A DNA stretch of 46,653 nucleotides from Tsukamurella sp. M9C. GTDB taxonomy: Bacteria; Actinomycetota; Actinomycetes; Mycobacteriales; Mycobacteriaceae. A program made the translations under genes and the position numbers. The notes under the pieces were generated by a model. The model ran no database searches, was not told the origin of the DNA, and saw nothing but the letters and a program-made list of their open reading frames with translations. The DNA lies in NCBI RefSeq assembly GCF_020169415.1, contig NZ_JAIULG010000037.1, positions 1 to 46,653 of the forward strand, in the 5' to 3' direction. Below, one piece after another: positions 14,638-22,981 of this stretch; position 1 is the stretch's first letter; each line of letters begins with the position of its first letter.

Positions 14638-16668
14638 ATGAACTGGGGTGATGCCGTCCCGAACTTCCTCATCGGCCTGCGTGAAGGCCTGGAAGCGGGA
14701 CTGATCGTGAGCATCCTGCTCGCCGCCGTGAAGAAGTCGGGCGGTTCGCGGGTGCCGGTATGGTTGGGCGCGCTGGGCGCGGCCTCGTTGTCGGTGAGTT
14801 TCGGGGCGATCCTGACCTTCACCACGTCGGAGCTGTCGGCCACGGCACGCGAGGTCGTCGCGGGCACGCTGAGCGTGCTCGCGGTGCTGCTCGTGACGAT
14901 GATGATCTTCTGGATGCGGCGCACCGCGGCGTCGCTGTCCAAGGAACTGCGCGCCGACGTCGAGACCGCGATGGTGCTGGGCGCGGGTGCGCTCGTGCTC
15001 ACCGCGTTCTTCGCGGTCGCGCGCGAGGGCCTGGAGACCACGCTGTTCCTGTGGACCGCGGCCCGCGCCTCGGGCGACGCGGTGGGCCCCGCCGTCGGCG
15101 CGGCGCTGGGCCTCGCGGTGGCATTCGGGATCTGCGTGCTGCTCTACCGGCAGGCCGTGCGGCTGAACCTCGCCACGTTCTTCCGGTACACCGCGATCCT
15201 GCTCATCGTCGTGGCCGCGGGCGTCCTCGCCTACGGCCTCGGCGACCTGCAGAACGCCGGCGTCCTGCCCGGCCGCACCTGGATCGCGTTCGACCTGGCC
15301 GGCAGCATCAGCACCGACTCGTGGTGGGTGGCGCTGATCGGCGGCATCACCAACCTCGCGCCGAAGATGACGGTGCTGCAGGTCTTCGCGTGGCTCGCCT
15401 ACCTGGTGGTCGTGCTGGGGATCTTCCTCGGCACGAAGCCCGCACCGGCGACGCCGGGCGAGAAGGGCCGCTTCGAGGCCTGGGCCGCGCGCCTCGCGGG
15501 CACGCGCACCGGCCTCGCGGCCGCGGTCGTCGTGCTGGTGCCGCTGCTCGTCGCGGGCCTGATCATCGCGATCCTGCCGGCCAAGCCCGCCGCCGCGGGC
15601 GCGGTGACCGTCACCGAGGCGGACTGCGCCAAGGGCTTCAGCGGCGCTTCGGCCGGGCAGCAGCGCATCACCATCACCAACAAGTCCGGCAAGTCGGGCG
15701 AGATCACCCTCGTCGACAGCGGCGACGCCGTCGTCGGCGAGATCGAGACCCTCGGGCCGGCCACCACCGCCGACCTGTCGGCGACGCTCGGGGGCGGGAG
15801 CTACCAGTTCGTCTGCTACCTCGCAGGGCAGAAGGAGACCCGCTCCGAGCAGTTCACCGTGACTGGCGGCGGTGCGGCTCCGGAGGCCGTCGCGCGCGTG
15901 ACCAAGGACGATCTCGACGGCGCCAACGCGAAGTACCAGGACTACGTGCTGACGGTGCTCCCCGCCGTCGAATCCGCCCTGAACCGCGTGAAGGCCGCGC
16001 TCGGCGGCGGCGACACCGCGGGCGCCAAGGCGGCGTGGCTCGACGCCATGACCGCGTGGGAGAAGGTCGGCGCCTCGTACAACAGCTTCGGCGAGGCCGG
16101 GACGGCCGTCGCGGGCCTGCCCGACGGTTTCGCCGACGGGGTCCGCGATCCGGAGTTCTCCGGCATCCGGCGCATCGAGTACGGGCTGTGGACCGGCGAA
16201 CCGTCGGCGGCGCTGACGGCGCAGGTCGACAAGACCCTCGAGGGCCTGACGAAGGTCCGCGCCGACCTGCGCACCGACGACATCGCCGGCGACCCGATCA
16301 CGCTCACCAAGCGCGCCCAGGAGATCCTCGAGGACGCGCTGCGCGACCACCTCACGGGTGTCAGCGACCAGGGGGCGCACGCCGGCTACGCCGCGACCGC
16401 CGCCGACGTCGAGGCCACCCGCGCCGTGCTCCGCGTGCTCGAGCCGCTGCTCGCGCCGCGCGTCCCGGACCTGGTGTCCACCGCTCGTCGCGAGCTGGAC
16501 GACATCACCAAGGCCCTCGACGCCGTCAAGCGGCCCGACGGCACCTACCCGCCGCTCGAGGCTCCGCCGCTGGCGTTGCGGCAGAAGATCAACGGCACCG
16601 TCGGGCAGGCCCTCGAGACCCTGTCCGCCGTGCCCAACCTCCTGGAGATCCCCAAGCATGAGCGATGA
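14638..16668 (+). CDS. efeU: Fused ferrous-iron permease EfeU and EfeO-type periplasmic domain
   Basis: 676 aa. Residues 1-305 are an FTR1/EfeU permease with about seven helices and both iron-binding REGLE motifs (15-19 and 129-133). After a last helix (about 300-325) comes a cupredoxin-like EfeO domain I (about 326-420; Cys329 and a Cys in YQFVCYLAG) and then an imelysin/M75 domain to the end. In E. coli EfeU and EfeO are separate proteins; here they form one chain, so the EfeO part would sit outside the membrane tethered to the channel. The M75 HxxE motif appears as R511-R-I-E514, with Arg for His. The leaderless ATG 14638 is preferred over GTG 14620, which lies upstream of the -10 box. The stop overlaps efeB by 11 bp. 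Confidence 0.9.
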   Translation: MNWGDAVPNFLIGLREGLEAGLIVSILLAAVKKSGGSRVPVWLGALGAASLSVSFGAILTFTTSELSATAREVVAGTLSVLAVLLVTMMIFWMRRTAASLSKELRADVETAMVLGAGALVLTAFFAVAREGLETTLFLWTAARASGDAVGPAVGAALGLAVAFGICVLLYRQAVRLNLATFFRYTAILLIVVAAGVLAYGLGDLQNAGVLPGRTWIAFDLAGSISTDSWWVALIGGITNLAPKMTVLQVFAWLAYLVVVLGIFLGTKPAPATPGEKGRFEAWAARLAGTRTGLAAAVVVLVPLLVAGLIIAILPAKPAAAGAVTVTEADCAKGFSGASAGQQRITITNKSGKSGEITLVDSGDAVVGEIETLGPATTADLSATLGGGSYQFVCYLAGQKETRSEQFTVTGGGAAPEAVARVTKDDLDGANAKYQDYVLTVLPAVESALNRVKAALGGGDTAGAKAAWLDAMTAWEKVGASYNSFGEAGTAVAGLPDGFADGVRDPEFSGIRRIEYGLWTGEPSAALTAQVDKTLEGLTKVRADLRTDDIAGDPITLTKRAQEILEDALRDHLTGVSDQGAHAGYAATAADVEATRAVLRVLEPLLAPRVPDLVSTARRELDDITKALDAVKRPDGTYPPLEAPPLALRQKINGTVGQALETLSAVPNLLEIPKHER

Positions 16669-17905
16669 GACGACGACCGGCACCGGCCGGCGGAAGTTCC
16701 TGCAGGGCGCGGCGGTCGGCGCCGTGGGCGTGGCCGCCGTCGGCGGCGTGCTGGCCGGGGGCGCGCGCAGCGACGCGGCGCAGTCCTCGGGCCCGACGGT
16801 GCGCGACTCCTACCCGTTCGAGGGCGAGCACCAGTCCGGCATCCTGACGCCCGCCCCGGCGGAGAAGCAGGCGGCCCTCATGGTCGCGGCGTTCGACGTG
16901 ATCACCGATCGCGCGGGCCTGGAGAAGCTGCTGCGGACCATCACCGACCGCGCGCGCTTCCTCACCGCGGGCGGCACCCCGGCGAACCTGGGCGTGGGCA
17001 AGCCGCCCGCGGACAGCGCGGTGCTCGGGCCCGTGGTCCCCGCCGACGGGCTGACGATCACGCTCGGCGTGGGCTCGTCGCTGTTCGACGACCGGTTCCG
17101 GCTGGGCGCGAAGAAGCCCGCGAAGCTCAAGCCGATGACGGTCTTCCCCAACGACCAGCCCGACGCCGCGCAGATGCACGGCGACCTGGTGCTGCAGTTC
17201 TGCGCCAATAACCCCGACACCGTGCACCATGCGCTGCGCGACATCGCCAAGCACACCCGCGGCGCGATGCAGCTGCGGTGGAAGATGCAGGGCTACGGCG
17301 CACCGCCGCGGCCCGAGGGCGCGGCGCGCAACCTCATGGGCTTCAAGGACGGCAGCGCCAACCCCGTCGGATCGCAGGCGGAGGAGCTGATCTGGGTGAC
17401 GGGCGGCGGCGAGCCCGCGTGGGCGACCGGCGGCACGTACTTCGTGGTGCGGCTGATCCGGATGATGGTCGAGTTCTGGGACCGCGTCTCGATCGCGGAG
17501 CAGGAGGGCATGTTCGGCCGGCGCCGCGACTCCGGCGCCCCGCTCGACGGTGCCGCCGAGACCGACGATCCCGACTACGCCGCCGACCCCGAGGGCGACG
17601 TGATCCCGATGGACTCGCACATCCGCCTGGCGAACCCGCGCGAGGGGGAGAAGACGGAGAAGCAGCGCCTGGTGCGCCGGTCGTACAACTACGACCTGGG
17701 GCTGGACATGAACGGCAACATGGCGTGCGGTCACGTCTTCCTGTGCTTCCAGCAGGACGTCGAGGCGCAGTTCGAGGAGGTGCAGAAGCGCCTGATCGAC
17801 GAGCCGCTCACCGACTACGTGACCCCGTTCGGCGGCGGCTACTTCTTCGCCGTCCCCGGGGTGCGGGGTGCGGACGACTTCCTGGGGGCCGGGCTGTTCC
17901 GCTGA
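16658..17905 (+). CDS. efeB: Deferrochelatase/DyP-type heme peroxidase EfeB, Tat-exported
   Basis: 415 aa. A twin-arginine signal (RRKFLQ at 11-16, then a hydrophobic stretch ending near ARSDAAQ) sends the folded heme protein across the membrane. The DyP signature GFKDG is at 228-232, with catalytic Asp231, and the proximal heme ligand is His321 in MDSHIRLANPR. EfeB oxidises Fe(II) for the EfeUO uptake system and may also take iron from heme. Its ATG lies 11 bp inside the end of efeUO in another frame, so translation should be coupled. A 14-bp hairpin follows about 110 bp downstream. Confidence 0.93.
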   Translation: MSDETTTGTGRRKFLQGAAVGAVGVAAVGGVLAGGARSDAAQSSGPTVRDSYPFEGEHQSGILTPAPAEKQAALMVAAFDVITDRAGLEKLLRTITDRARFLTAGGTPANLGVGKPPADSAVLGPVVPADGLTITLGVGSSLFDDRFRLGAKKPAKLKPMTVFPNDQPDAAQMHGDLVLQFCANNPDTVHHALRDIAKHTRGAMQLRWKMQGYGAPPRPEGAARNLMGFKDGSANPVGSQAEELIWVTGGGEPAWATGGTYFVVRLIRMMVEFWDRVSIAEQEGMFGRRRDSGAPLDGAAETDDPDYAADPEGDVIPMDSHIRLANPREGEKTEKQRLVRRSYNYDLGLDMNGNMACGHVFLCFQQDVEAQFEEVQKRLIDEPLTDYVTPFGGGYFFAVPGVRGADDFLGAGLFR

Positions 17906-17929
17906 GGCCGGGCTCCTCACGATGTCGCC

Positions 17930-17975
17930 TTCTGCGGCGTCGCGCGTGCGCTGGAACACGTGTGGTCCCGCAGAA
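17930..17975. repeat. Weak intergenic inverted repeat
   Basis: TTCTGCGG (17930-17937) and CCGCAGAA (17968-17975) are exact inverse copies separated by 30 nt. The space between efeB and its terminator-like hairpin otherwise shows no coding signal. The TTCTGCG core recurs in the inverted repeat at 44337-44386. Confidence 0.35.
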
Positions 17976-18013
17976 TTGTAGTTTCTGAGCTGCGCGCCCG
18001 CGCACAGACGACG

Positions 18014-18049
18014 ATGCCGCCGGACCCTGGGTGAGGGGTCCGGCGGCAT
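18014..18049. terminator. Strong bidirectional hairpin after efeB
   Basis: ATGCCGCCGGACCC (18014-18027) pairs perfectly with GGGTCCGGCGGCAT (18036-18049) around an 8-nt loop. A T-containing stretch (TCGCTCTTT) follows on the plus side. It sits between convergent efeB and the DoxX gene, so it can end both transcripts. Confidence 0.8.
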
Positions 18050-18088
18050 TCGCTCTTTCGCGGCCGGTGAGTGCCGCGGCGGCGGGGA

Positions 18089-18709
18089 CTACTTGATGAG
18101 CTTGTCCGCGCCGTCGTTCGTGCCCGTCTCCGGGTCGTAGTCGCCGAGCAGGAAGTCGCCCTCGGCGGCCTCGTCCTCGATCTCCTGGGACACGGCCTCG
18201 GCCTGCGCGAGCACGGCGTTGCGGCGGGCGATGGTGACCGCGCCGCCGGCGACGGCGCCGCCCAGCGCGAGGGCCGCGATCCACGGCTTGTTCAGGCGGT
18301 CGCCCAGCAGGTGGTCGACCGAGTACTTGCCGGGGCCGGTCAGCGCCAGCGCGGCCGCGGCGACGCCGAGGGTGATCGGGTACTCGTTGCCGCCGCCCTG
18401 CGCGGCGAAGCCCTGCGGGCGGTGGACCTCGGCGGCGACCAGCATCGCGCCCACGCCGCCGGCCGCGGCCAGCGGGGTCGCGGCGCCGAGCGCGAGGGCG
18501 GCACCGGCCAGCTCGCCCGCGCCGGCGAGGGCGGCGTTCGGCTTGCCGGGCGCGAAGCCCATCGACTCGAAGCCCTGCCCGGTGGCCTCAAGGCCGTGGC
18601 CGCCGAACACCCCGAAGAGCTTCTGCGCGCCGTGGTACGCGAGGGCGCCGCCGACGGCGGTACGCAGGGCGAGGAGCCCGAGGTCACGTGCGGTGTTGTT
18701 CTGTCCCAT
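18089..18709 (-). CDS. DoxX family membrane protein
   Basis: 206 aa. Four hydrophobic segments fit the DoxX fold; the first holds LRTAVGGALAYHGAQKLFG (about 12-30), the typical DoxX opening, followed by GFESMGFAPGKPNAALAGAGELAGAALAL. The C-terminal 50 residues are acidic and cytoplasmic (EIEDEAAEGDF). DoxX proteins are linked to redox or thiol stress in mycobacteria, but the molecular job is open. Start ATG 18709 has AAGGGA 7 nt upstream; an earlier in-frame ATG at 18754 lacks this. Confidence 0.8.
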   Translation of the reverse strand: MGQNNTARDLGLLALRTAVGGALAYHGAQKLFGVFGGHGLEATGQGFESMGFAPGKPNAALAGAGELAGAALALGAATPLAAAGGVGAMLVAAEVHRPQGFAAQGGGNEYPITLGVAAAALALTGPGKYSVDHLLGDRLNKPWIAALALGGAVAGGAVTIARRNAVLAQAEAVSQEIEDEAAEGDFLLGDYDPETGTNDGADKLIK

Positions 18710-18793
18710 GTCGGGGTCCCTTCCAGCGGAGGTCGTCGGTTCTGAGGCGTTCAACCGGACCGCGGTCCCAAGGATTCCCGGGAGTGGTCCACT

Positions 18794-20239
18794 TCACACG
18801 ACGAGCTGCCCCTCGAGGTCGGGCATCGTCGCGCCGCCCGTCGCCCGACGGTACGCGGTGCCCACCAGCTCGATCGCCTGGGCGAGCTGGTCAGGCGGCA
18901 GCGAGTAGGGGATGCGGATGTTGCGCTCGAGGGCACCGTCGACCCCGAAGGCGGAGCCGGCGGCGATGCGCACGCCGAGGCCCGCGGCGGCCGCGGCGGT
19001 GGCGGTCCCGACGGGCCGCGGCAGCGTCACCCACAGGCACAGCCCGCCGACGCCGGGGGAGACCGTCGCGCCGGGCAGGTGCTCGGCGACCGCGTCCAGC
19101 GCGACCGCCCGCGCCGTTCGCAGCGAATCCAGCCGCCCGGGCAGGAAGTCGGCGAGGTGGTCGAGGGCGTAGCCGGCGGCGAGCTGCTCGAAGACGGCGC
19201 CCGCGAGGTCCATGTCGTAGCGGGCGGCGGTGAGCGAATCGGGGGAGGTCTCGGTGCGGATCCAGCCCACCCGCAGGCCCGCCCAGATGGTCTTGCTCGC
19301 CGACCCGAGCGTGATGATCCGGGCGCCGCGCGGCGCGAACGCGGCGACGGGCGGGGGAGTGGGAACGTCGAGCGCGAGCTCGGCCATCGTCTCGTCGACC
19401 ACCACGGGCACGCGGTAGCGCGCGGAGATCTCGCCGAGCCGCCGGCGCCCGGCCTCGTCGAGCAGCAGCCCCGTCGGGTTGTGGAAGTCGGGGATGGTGA
19501 AGATGATCCGCGGATTCTGCTGCTTCACGACGGCCTCGAGCTGGTCGAGGTCCCAGCCGTGCTCCGGGTGCAGCCCCACGGCGACGGGCCGCGCATTGTG
19601 CCGGCGCAGCGCGAGGATGGTGCCGTGGTGCGTCGGCTGCTCGATGACGACGCGGTCGCCCGGATGGACCAGCGTGTCCAGCACGACGCGCAGCGCGTGC
19701 TGGGCGCCGGAGGTCACGAGGATCTGTTCCTCCGCGGTGGGCAGGCCGCGGTCGGTGTACCGCCGCGCGATCGCCTCCTTGAGCGCCCGCACGCCGCCGG
19801 GGTAGAGGCCGATGCCCGCGAGGTAGGGCGGCGCGCACGCGAGTGCGTGCCGGTAGCCGTCGTGCACGATCTGGTCCGGTGCCGACGGCGCCGCGATGTT
19901 CAGCCGGATCAGGTCGGCCTCGGGGCCGGTGTCCGCGGGCTCGGCGGGCACGGCGTGCGGCAGCGAGAGCACGCTGCGCGCGCCCTGCCGGGACTGCAGG
20001 TGCCCGCTGTCGCGCAGCTCGGCGTACGCGGTGGTCACGGTCGTGCGGCTGACCTCGAGGTGTGCGGCCAGGGCGCGCTCGCTCGGCAGCGCGGTCCCGA
20101 CGGGGACCCGTCCGTCCAGGACCAGCAGGCGCAGCGCCTCGGCGAGCGCGAGGTAGGCCGGGCGCGGACCGTCGGGCTTCCAGGAGCCGAGCTGGCGGAC
20201 CAGGGCGGCCGCGCCGACAGTGCCAGTTGAGGGGAACAT
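18794..20239 (-). CDS. MocR-type GntR regulator with aminotransferase domain (YczR-like)
   Basis: 481 aa. An N-terminal GntR winged helix (about 24-90; LPSERALAAHLEVSRTTVTTAYAEL) is joined to a fold-type I aminotransferase domain (about 108-470). The PLP-binding Lys is K316 in GSASKT; PDFHNPTG and VDETMAEL are the usual cofactor contacts. MocR proteins sense PLP or amino compounds and bind repeated half-sites. The gene diverges from a YczE-family membrane protein gene, a pairing known from bacilli and actinobacteria in which the regulator controls the membrane gene. ATG 20239 is 6 nt after a -10-like GATACT that lies inside the operator repeats. Confidence 0.9.
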   Translation of the reverse strand: MFPSTGTVGAAALVRQLGSWKPDGPRPAYLALAEALRLLVLDGRVPVGTALPSERALAAHLEVSRTTVTTAYAELRDSGHLQSRQGARSVLSLPHAVPAEPADTGPEADLIRLNIAAPSAPDQIVHDGYRHALACAPPYLAGIGLYPGGVRALKEAIARRYTDRGLPTAEEQILVTSGAQHALRVVLDTLVHPGDRVVIEQPTHHGTILALRRHNARPVAVGLHPEHGWDLDQLEAVVKQQNPRIIFTIPDFHNPTGLLLDEAGRRRLGEISARYRVPVVVDETMAELALDVPTPPPVAAFAPRGARIITLGSASKTIWAGLRVGWIRTETSPDSLTAARYDMDLAGAVFEQLAAGYALDHLADFLPGRLDSLRTARAVALDAVAEHLPGATVSPGVGGLCLWVTLPRPVGTATAAAAAGLGVRIAAGSAFGVDGALERNIRIPYSLPPDQLAQAIELVGTAYRRATGGATMPDLEGQLVV

Positions 20240-20262
20240 GAGGCCAGTATCTCAGAACTGGC
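20222..20262. promoter_or_regulatory. Candidate MocR operator: GCCAGT half-sites
   Basis: GCCAGT occurs at 20222 and 20243, a direct repeat 21 bp apart (two DNA turns). The second copy also forms an inverted repeat with ACTGGC at 20257-20262 (6-bp arms, 8-nt spacer). The sites cover the mocR -10/start region. Direct repeats phased by whole turns are typical of MocR binding. Confidence 0.5.
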
Positions 20263-20300
20263 TATGGATTGCCATGCCACTTGGCGTCAGAGTGAGTGTC

Positions 20301-21011
20301 ATGATGATTCGACTCATGAAGCTGTTCGTGGGCCTGTGGCTGTACGGCACGGCGATGGTCGCGATCCTGCGCGCGGGCCTCGGCAACATGCCGTGGGACG
20401 TGCTGCACCAGGGGCTCGCGGAGAAGATCGGCCTGTCGGTGGGGGTGACGTCGATCGTCGTCGGCGCGCTCGTGCTGCTCGCGTGGATCCCGATCCGGCA
20501 GAAGCCGGGCTTCGGCACGGTCGCCAACGTGATCGTCATCGGCGTCGCCTTCGACACCATGGCGCCCCTGTTCCCCGAGAACCCCGCGCTGGTCGTCGCG
20601 GTCCCGATGATGCTGGGCGGCATCGTCCTCAACGCCTTCGCGACGGTGCTCTACATCGGGGCCGGCATGGGCCCCGGCCCGCGCGACGGGTTGATGACAG
20701 GGCTCGTCGCCCGCACCGGCGGCTCCGTGCGGGTGGTGCGCACGTCGATGGAGGTCCTGGTCGTGATCGTGGGCTTCCTGCTCGGCGGCACCCTCGGCAT
20801 CGGCACCGTGCTGTACGCGGTGGGCGTCGGCCCGCTGATCCAGCTGTTCGCGAAGACCGGACTCGGCGGCCCGGCGCTCGCCCGCGGCGAACACGGCGGC
20901 GGAGACGATGCAGTCGCTAAGGTGGGCGAATGCGGATCCTCATCACCGGAGCCAGCTCCGGTCTCGGCGAAGGCATGGCTCGGACGTATGCGGAGCGCGG
21001 CGAGGACGTAG
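20301..21011 (+). CDS. YczE/YyaS/YitT family membrane protein
   Basis: 236 aa with about five hydrophobic segments. The opening MKLFVGLWLYGTAMVAILRAGLGNMPWDVLHQG and the later GMGPGPRDGLMTGL..R are the hallmark repeats of the YczE family (two similar halves). The function is not settled; bacillus YczE affects lipopeptide production. Control by the divergent MocR regulator is likely. The start is uncertain (ATG 20274, 20301 or 20304); AGAGTGAG favours 20301/20304. The last 27 codons, after the SDR start at 20930, are read in another frame inside the next gene and give a hydrophilic Ser/Ala-rich tail, so a frameshift or a lost stop is possible. Confidence 0.8.
   Translation: MMIRLMKLFVGLWLYGTAMVAILRAGLGNMPWDVLHQGLAEKIGLSVGVTSIVVGALVLLAWIPIRQKPGFGTVANVIVIGVAFDTMAPLFPENPALVVAVPMMLGGIVLNAFATVLYIGAGMGPGPRDGLMTGLVARTGGSVRVVRTSMEVLVVIVGFLLGGTLGIGTVLYAVGVGPLIQLFAKTGLGGPALARGEHGGGDDAVAKVGECGSSSPEPAPVSAKAWLGRMRSAART
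20918..20923 (+). promoter_or_regulatory. -10 box of the SDR gene inside the yczE-like frame
   Basis: TAAGGT ends 6 nt before ATG 20930. It lies within the coding frame of the preceding membrane protein. Confidence 0.5.
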
Positions 21012-21667
21012 GGCTCCTGGCCCGCCGCCTCGACCGGCTCGAGGCCCTGCGCGCCGAGCTCACCGCCTGCCCCAAGGCCGGCGCCGTCGAGGTCGGCCGG
21101 CTCGACGTCACGGACTTCGACGCCGTGCCCGTCGCCATCGCCGACATCGCGGAGCGGCTCGGCGGCCTCGACCGGGCGATCATCAACGCCGGCATCGGCA
21201 AGGGCGCCTCGGTCGGTACCGGCAATGCCAGGGCCAATATCGAGACGGTGCAGACCAACCTCACCGGCGCCCTCGCGCAGGCCGAGGCGGTGCTCGAGAT
21301 CTTCCGCGCGCAGGGCCACGGCCACCTCGTCCTGGTCTCCTCGATCGCGGGCGAGCGCGGGCACCCCGGTGCGGGCACGGCGTACGCGGCCAGCAAGGCG
21401 GGCCTCAGTGCACTCGGCCAGGGCATGCAGGCGGAGTTCCCCAACGGGCCGATCAAGATCACCGTGATCAAGCCCGGTTACATCGAGACGGCGATCACTG
21501 ACGGCCTCAAGACGCCGCTGATGGTCCCGCTCGATCAGGGGGTCAAGGCCATCGTCAAGGCCATCGACCGAGCGCCGCGCGAGGCCGCTGTGCCGCCGTG
21601 GCCCTGGGCGCCGATCGGTGCCGTGCTGCGGCACGCCCCGGACGAGGTCACCCGCCGCCTGATCTGA
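20930..21667 (+). CDS. Short-chain dehydrogenase/reductase
   Basis: 245 aa classical SDR. The cofactor motif TGASSGLGEG is at 6-15, the NAG motif in INAGIG at about 86-88, and the catalytic Ser138, Tyr152 and Lys156 lie in SSIAGERG...AYAASK. After the catalytic region IKPGYIETAI fits the usual IKPG segment. The Arg residues in RRLDRL after strand 2 suggest NADP(H) preference. The substrate is unknown. Leaderless start 6 nt after TAAGGT. The first 82 bp overlap the end of the YczE-like frame. Confidence 0.88.
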   Translation: MRILITGASSGLGEGMARTYAERGEDVGLLARRLDRLEALRAELTACPKAGAVEVGRLDVTDFDAVPVAIADIAERLGGLDRAIINAGIGKGASVGTGNARANIETVQTNLTGALAQAEAVLEIFRAQGHGHLVLVSSIAGERGHPGAGTAYAASKAGLSALGQGMQAEFPNGPIKITVIKPGYIETAITDGLKTPLMVPLDQGVKAIVKAIDRAPREAAVPPWPWAPIGAVLRHAPDEVTRRLI

Positions 21668-21766
21668 GCCCCGACCGGATCCCCCGGAAGGACTAGGGGC
21701 CCACCCCTGAGGCGCCGCCCCGAAACGTGGGGGCCCGGCCCGGATGTGCCGCGACACCGAAGTTCC

Positions 21767-21772
21767 TAGCGT
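21767..21772 (+). promoter_or_regulatory. Probable -10 box of the small secreted protein gene
   Basis: TAGCGT lies 25 nt before ATG 21798, leaving room for a short leader with a real Shine-Dalgarno (AAAGGTGG), unlike most genes around it. Confidence 0.35.
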
Positions 21773-21797
21773 TAGCAGGGACGAAAGGTGGTGCGAA

Positions 21798-22025
21798 ATG
21801 CGCACATTCATCAAGACAGCCACGATCGCCTCCGCAGCCGGAGTCGCGCTCATCGTCGCCGCGGCCCCCGTCCACGCCGACCCGGACATCAGCGACTACG
21901 CCCGGGGCAGCATCGGCGAGAGCTGCGCCGGTTACAACGTCGGCAAGCTCGCGCTCGAGCGCAGCCAGGGCTTCGTGCTCAGCTGCAACGCGAACGGCAC
22001 CTGGCAGATCCCCAAGGAGCCGTGA
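21798..22025 (+). CDS. Small secreted protein of unknown function
   Basis: 75 aa. A signal peptide covers 1-27 (MRTFIKTATIASAAGVAL..., cleavage after VHA), leaving a mature peptide of about 48 residues with two cysteines (43 and 63) that could form one disulfide. The ending SCNANGTWQIPKEP is polar. The spacing of Cys and Trp resembles small exported actinobacterial proteins, but I do not recognise a family. AAAGGTGG lies 7 nt before the ATG. The stop is 3 bp from the convergent dehydrogenase stop, with no terminator between. It is too small and diverged to assign a job. Confidence 0.75.
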   Translation: MRTFIKTATIASAAGVALIVAAAPVHADPDISDYARGSIGESCAGYNVGKLALERSQGFVLSCNANGTWQIPKEP

Positions 22026-22028
22026 GCC

Positions 22029-22925
22029 CTACTCCGACGGCTTCCGCTCGGCGACGAACCGCCGGGTGACGGACATGTCGCGCTCGCCCAGCCCGGCGGC
22101 GACGATCTCCTCGAACTCGGCCAACAGGGCGGGCAGCAGCGCCGCCTCCGTGCCCGTGGCGGCGGCGACCTCCGCCCCCGACTTCAAGTCCTTGAGCAGG
22201 TACTTCGCCATCCCCGACGGGGTGTCGTCGCCGGTGACCAGCTTCTCCTTGCGCGTGTCCAACAGGCGCGAGGCGGCGTAGCCCCCGCCGAGCAGGTCCC
22301 ACATCGTGCCGAGGTCGATGCCCGACCGGTCGGCCAGCACCGTCGCCTCGCCCAGGGCGGCGATGGTCGCGGCGACCACCAGCTGGTTGCAGGCCTTCGC
22401 GACCTGCCCCGCCCCGAGCGGCCCCAGCCGCACCGGCGTGCCGCACGGCGCCAGCACCGCGGCGGCGAGCGCGCAGTCCTCCTCGGTGCCGCCCAGCATG
22501 ATCGACAGCGTGCCGGCGATCGCGCCGTCGTCGCCGCCCGAGACGGGGGCGTCGACGACGCGGACCCGGCCCGCGGTCTCGCGGTCGAGGCGCTCGGCGA
22601 GGGCTCGGACGCCGGGCGCGGAGGACGTGGAGCCGATGAGCAGCAGCAGGGGGCGGTCGCCCGCGAGCAGCCCGCCCGCCAGCACCTCCTCCACCTCGGG
22701 CAGATCTGGCAGCATGAGGAGCACGACGTCGGCGACGGCGGCGAGCGATGCGGCGCCGTCGTGCTGCACGGCACCGTCGGCGACGAGGTCGGGGCGCGAG
22801 CGCCGCGCGGTGATGTGCACGCTCCCGTGGCCGCGGGCGAGGTGCCGCGCCATGGGGGCGCCCATGGCGCCGAGTCCGATCACGCCGACCGTCACCCCGT
22901 TCAAGGGGGCCGAAACCTCCGTCAT
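22029..22925 (-). CDS. 3-hydroxyisobutyrate dehydrogenase-family oxidoreductase
   Basis: 298 aa beta-hydroxyacid dehydrogenase. The nucleotide-binding GLGAMG is at 17-22, the substrate-binding SGG at 129-131 (DAPVSGGDDGA), and the catalytic Lys177 sits in GAGQVAKACNQ. Such enzymes oxidise 3-hydroxyisobutyrate, tartronate semialdehyde or related small hydroxyacids with NAD(P). It diverges from a D-2-hydroxyacid dehydrogenase gene and its IclR regulator, so the two enzymes may belong to one small-acid degradation module. Leaderless start: ATG 22925 is 6 nt after TAGGTT. Confidence 0.87.
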   Translation of the reverse strand: MTEVSAPLNGVTVGVIGLGAMGAPMARHLARGHGSVHITARRSRPDLVADGAVQHDGAASLAAVADVVLLMLPDLPEVEEVLAGGLLAGDRPLLLLIGSTSSAPGVRALAERLDRETAGRVRVVDAPVSGGDDGAIAGTLSIMLGGTEEDCALAAAVLAPCGTPVRLGPLGAGQVAKACNQLVVAATIAALGEATVLADRSGIDLGTMWDLLGGGYAASRLLDTRKEKLVTGDDTPSGMAKYLLKDLKSGAEVAAATGTEAALLPALLAEFEEIVAAGLGERDMSVTRRFVAERKPSE

Positions 22926-22931
22926 TCGTCC

Positions 22932-22975
22932 AACCTAGCGAATCGCGTTCAATATGTTGGCCGATTGATTAGACT
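22932..22975. promoter_or_regulatory. Divergent leaderless promoters with a candidate IclR operator
   Basis: Minus-strand -10 TAGGTT (complement of 22932-22937) serves the gene starting at 22925. Plus-strand -10 TAGACT (22970-22975) serves ATG 22982; both have 6-nt spacing. Between them TCAAT (22949-22953) and ATTGA (22964-22968) form an inverted repeat with a 10-nt spacer, placed on the expected -35 of the plus gene. Confidence 0.5.
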
Positions 22976-22981
22976 CGCCGC

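Noticed and set aside
14632-16683. Minus-strand frame of about 680 codons opposite efeUO
   Set aside because: It is low-complexity Arg/Gly/Asp sequence with no start signal; the plus strand carries REGLE motifs and iron boxes.
21690-21738. GGGGCCCAC / GTGGGGGCCC stem as terminator of the SDR gene
   Set aside because: The arms pair imperfectly (shifted G/C runs) and there is no T-rich tail; too weak to list.
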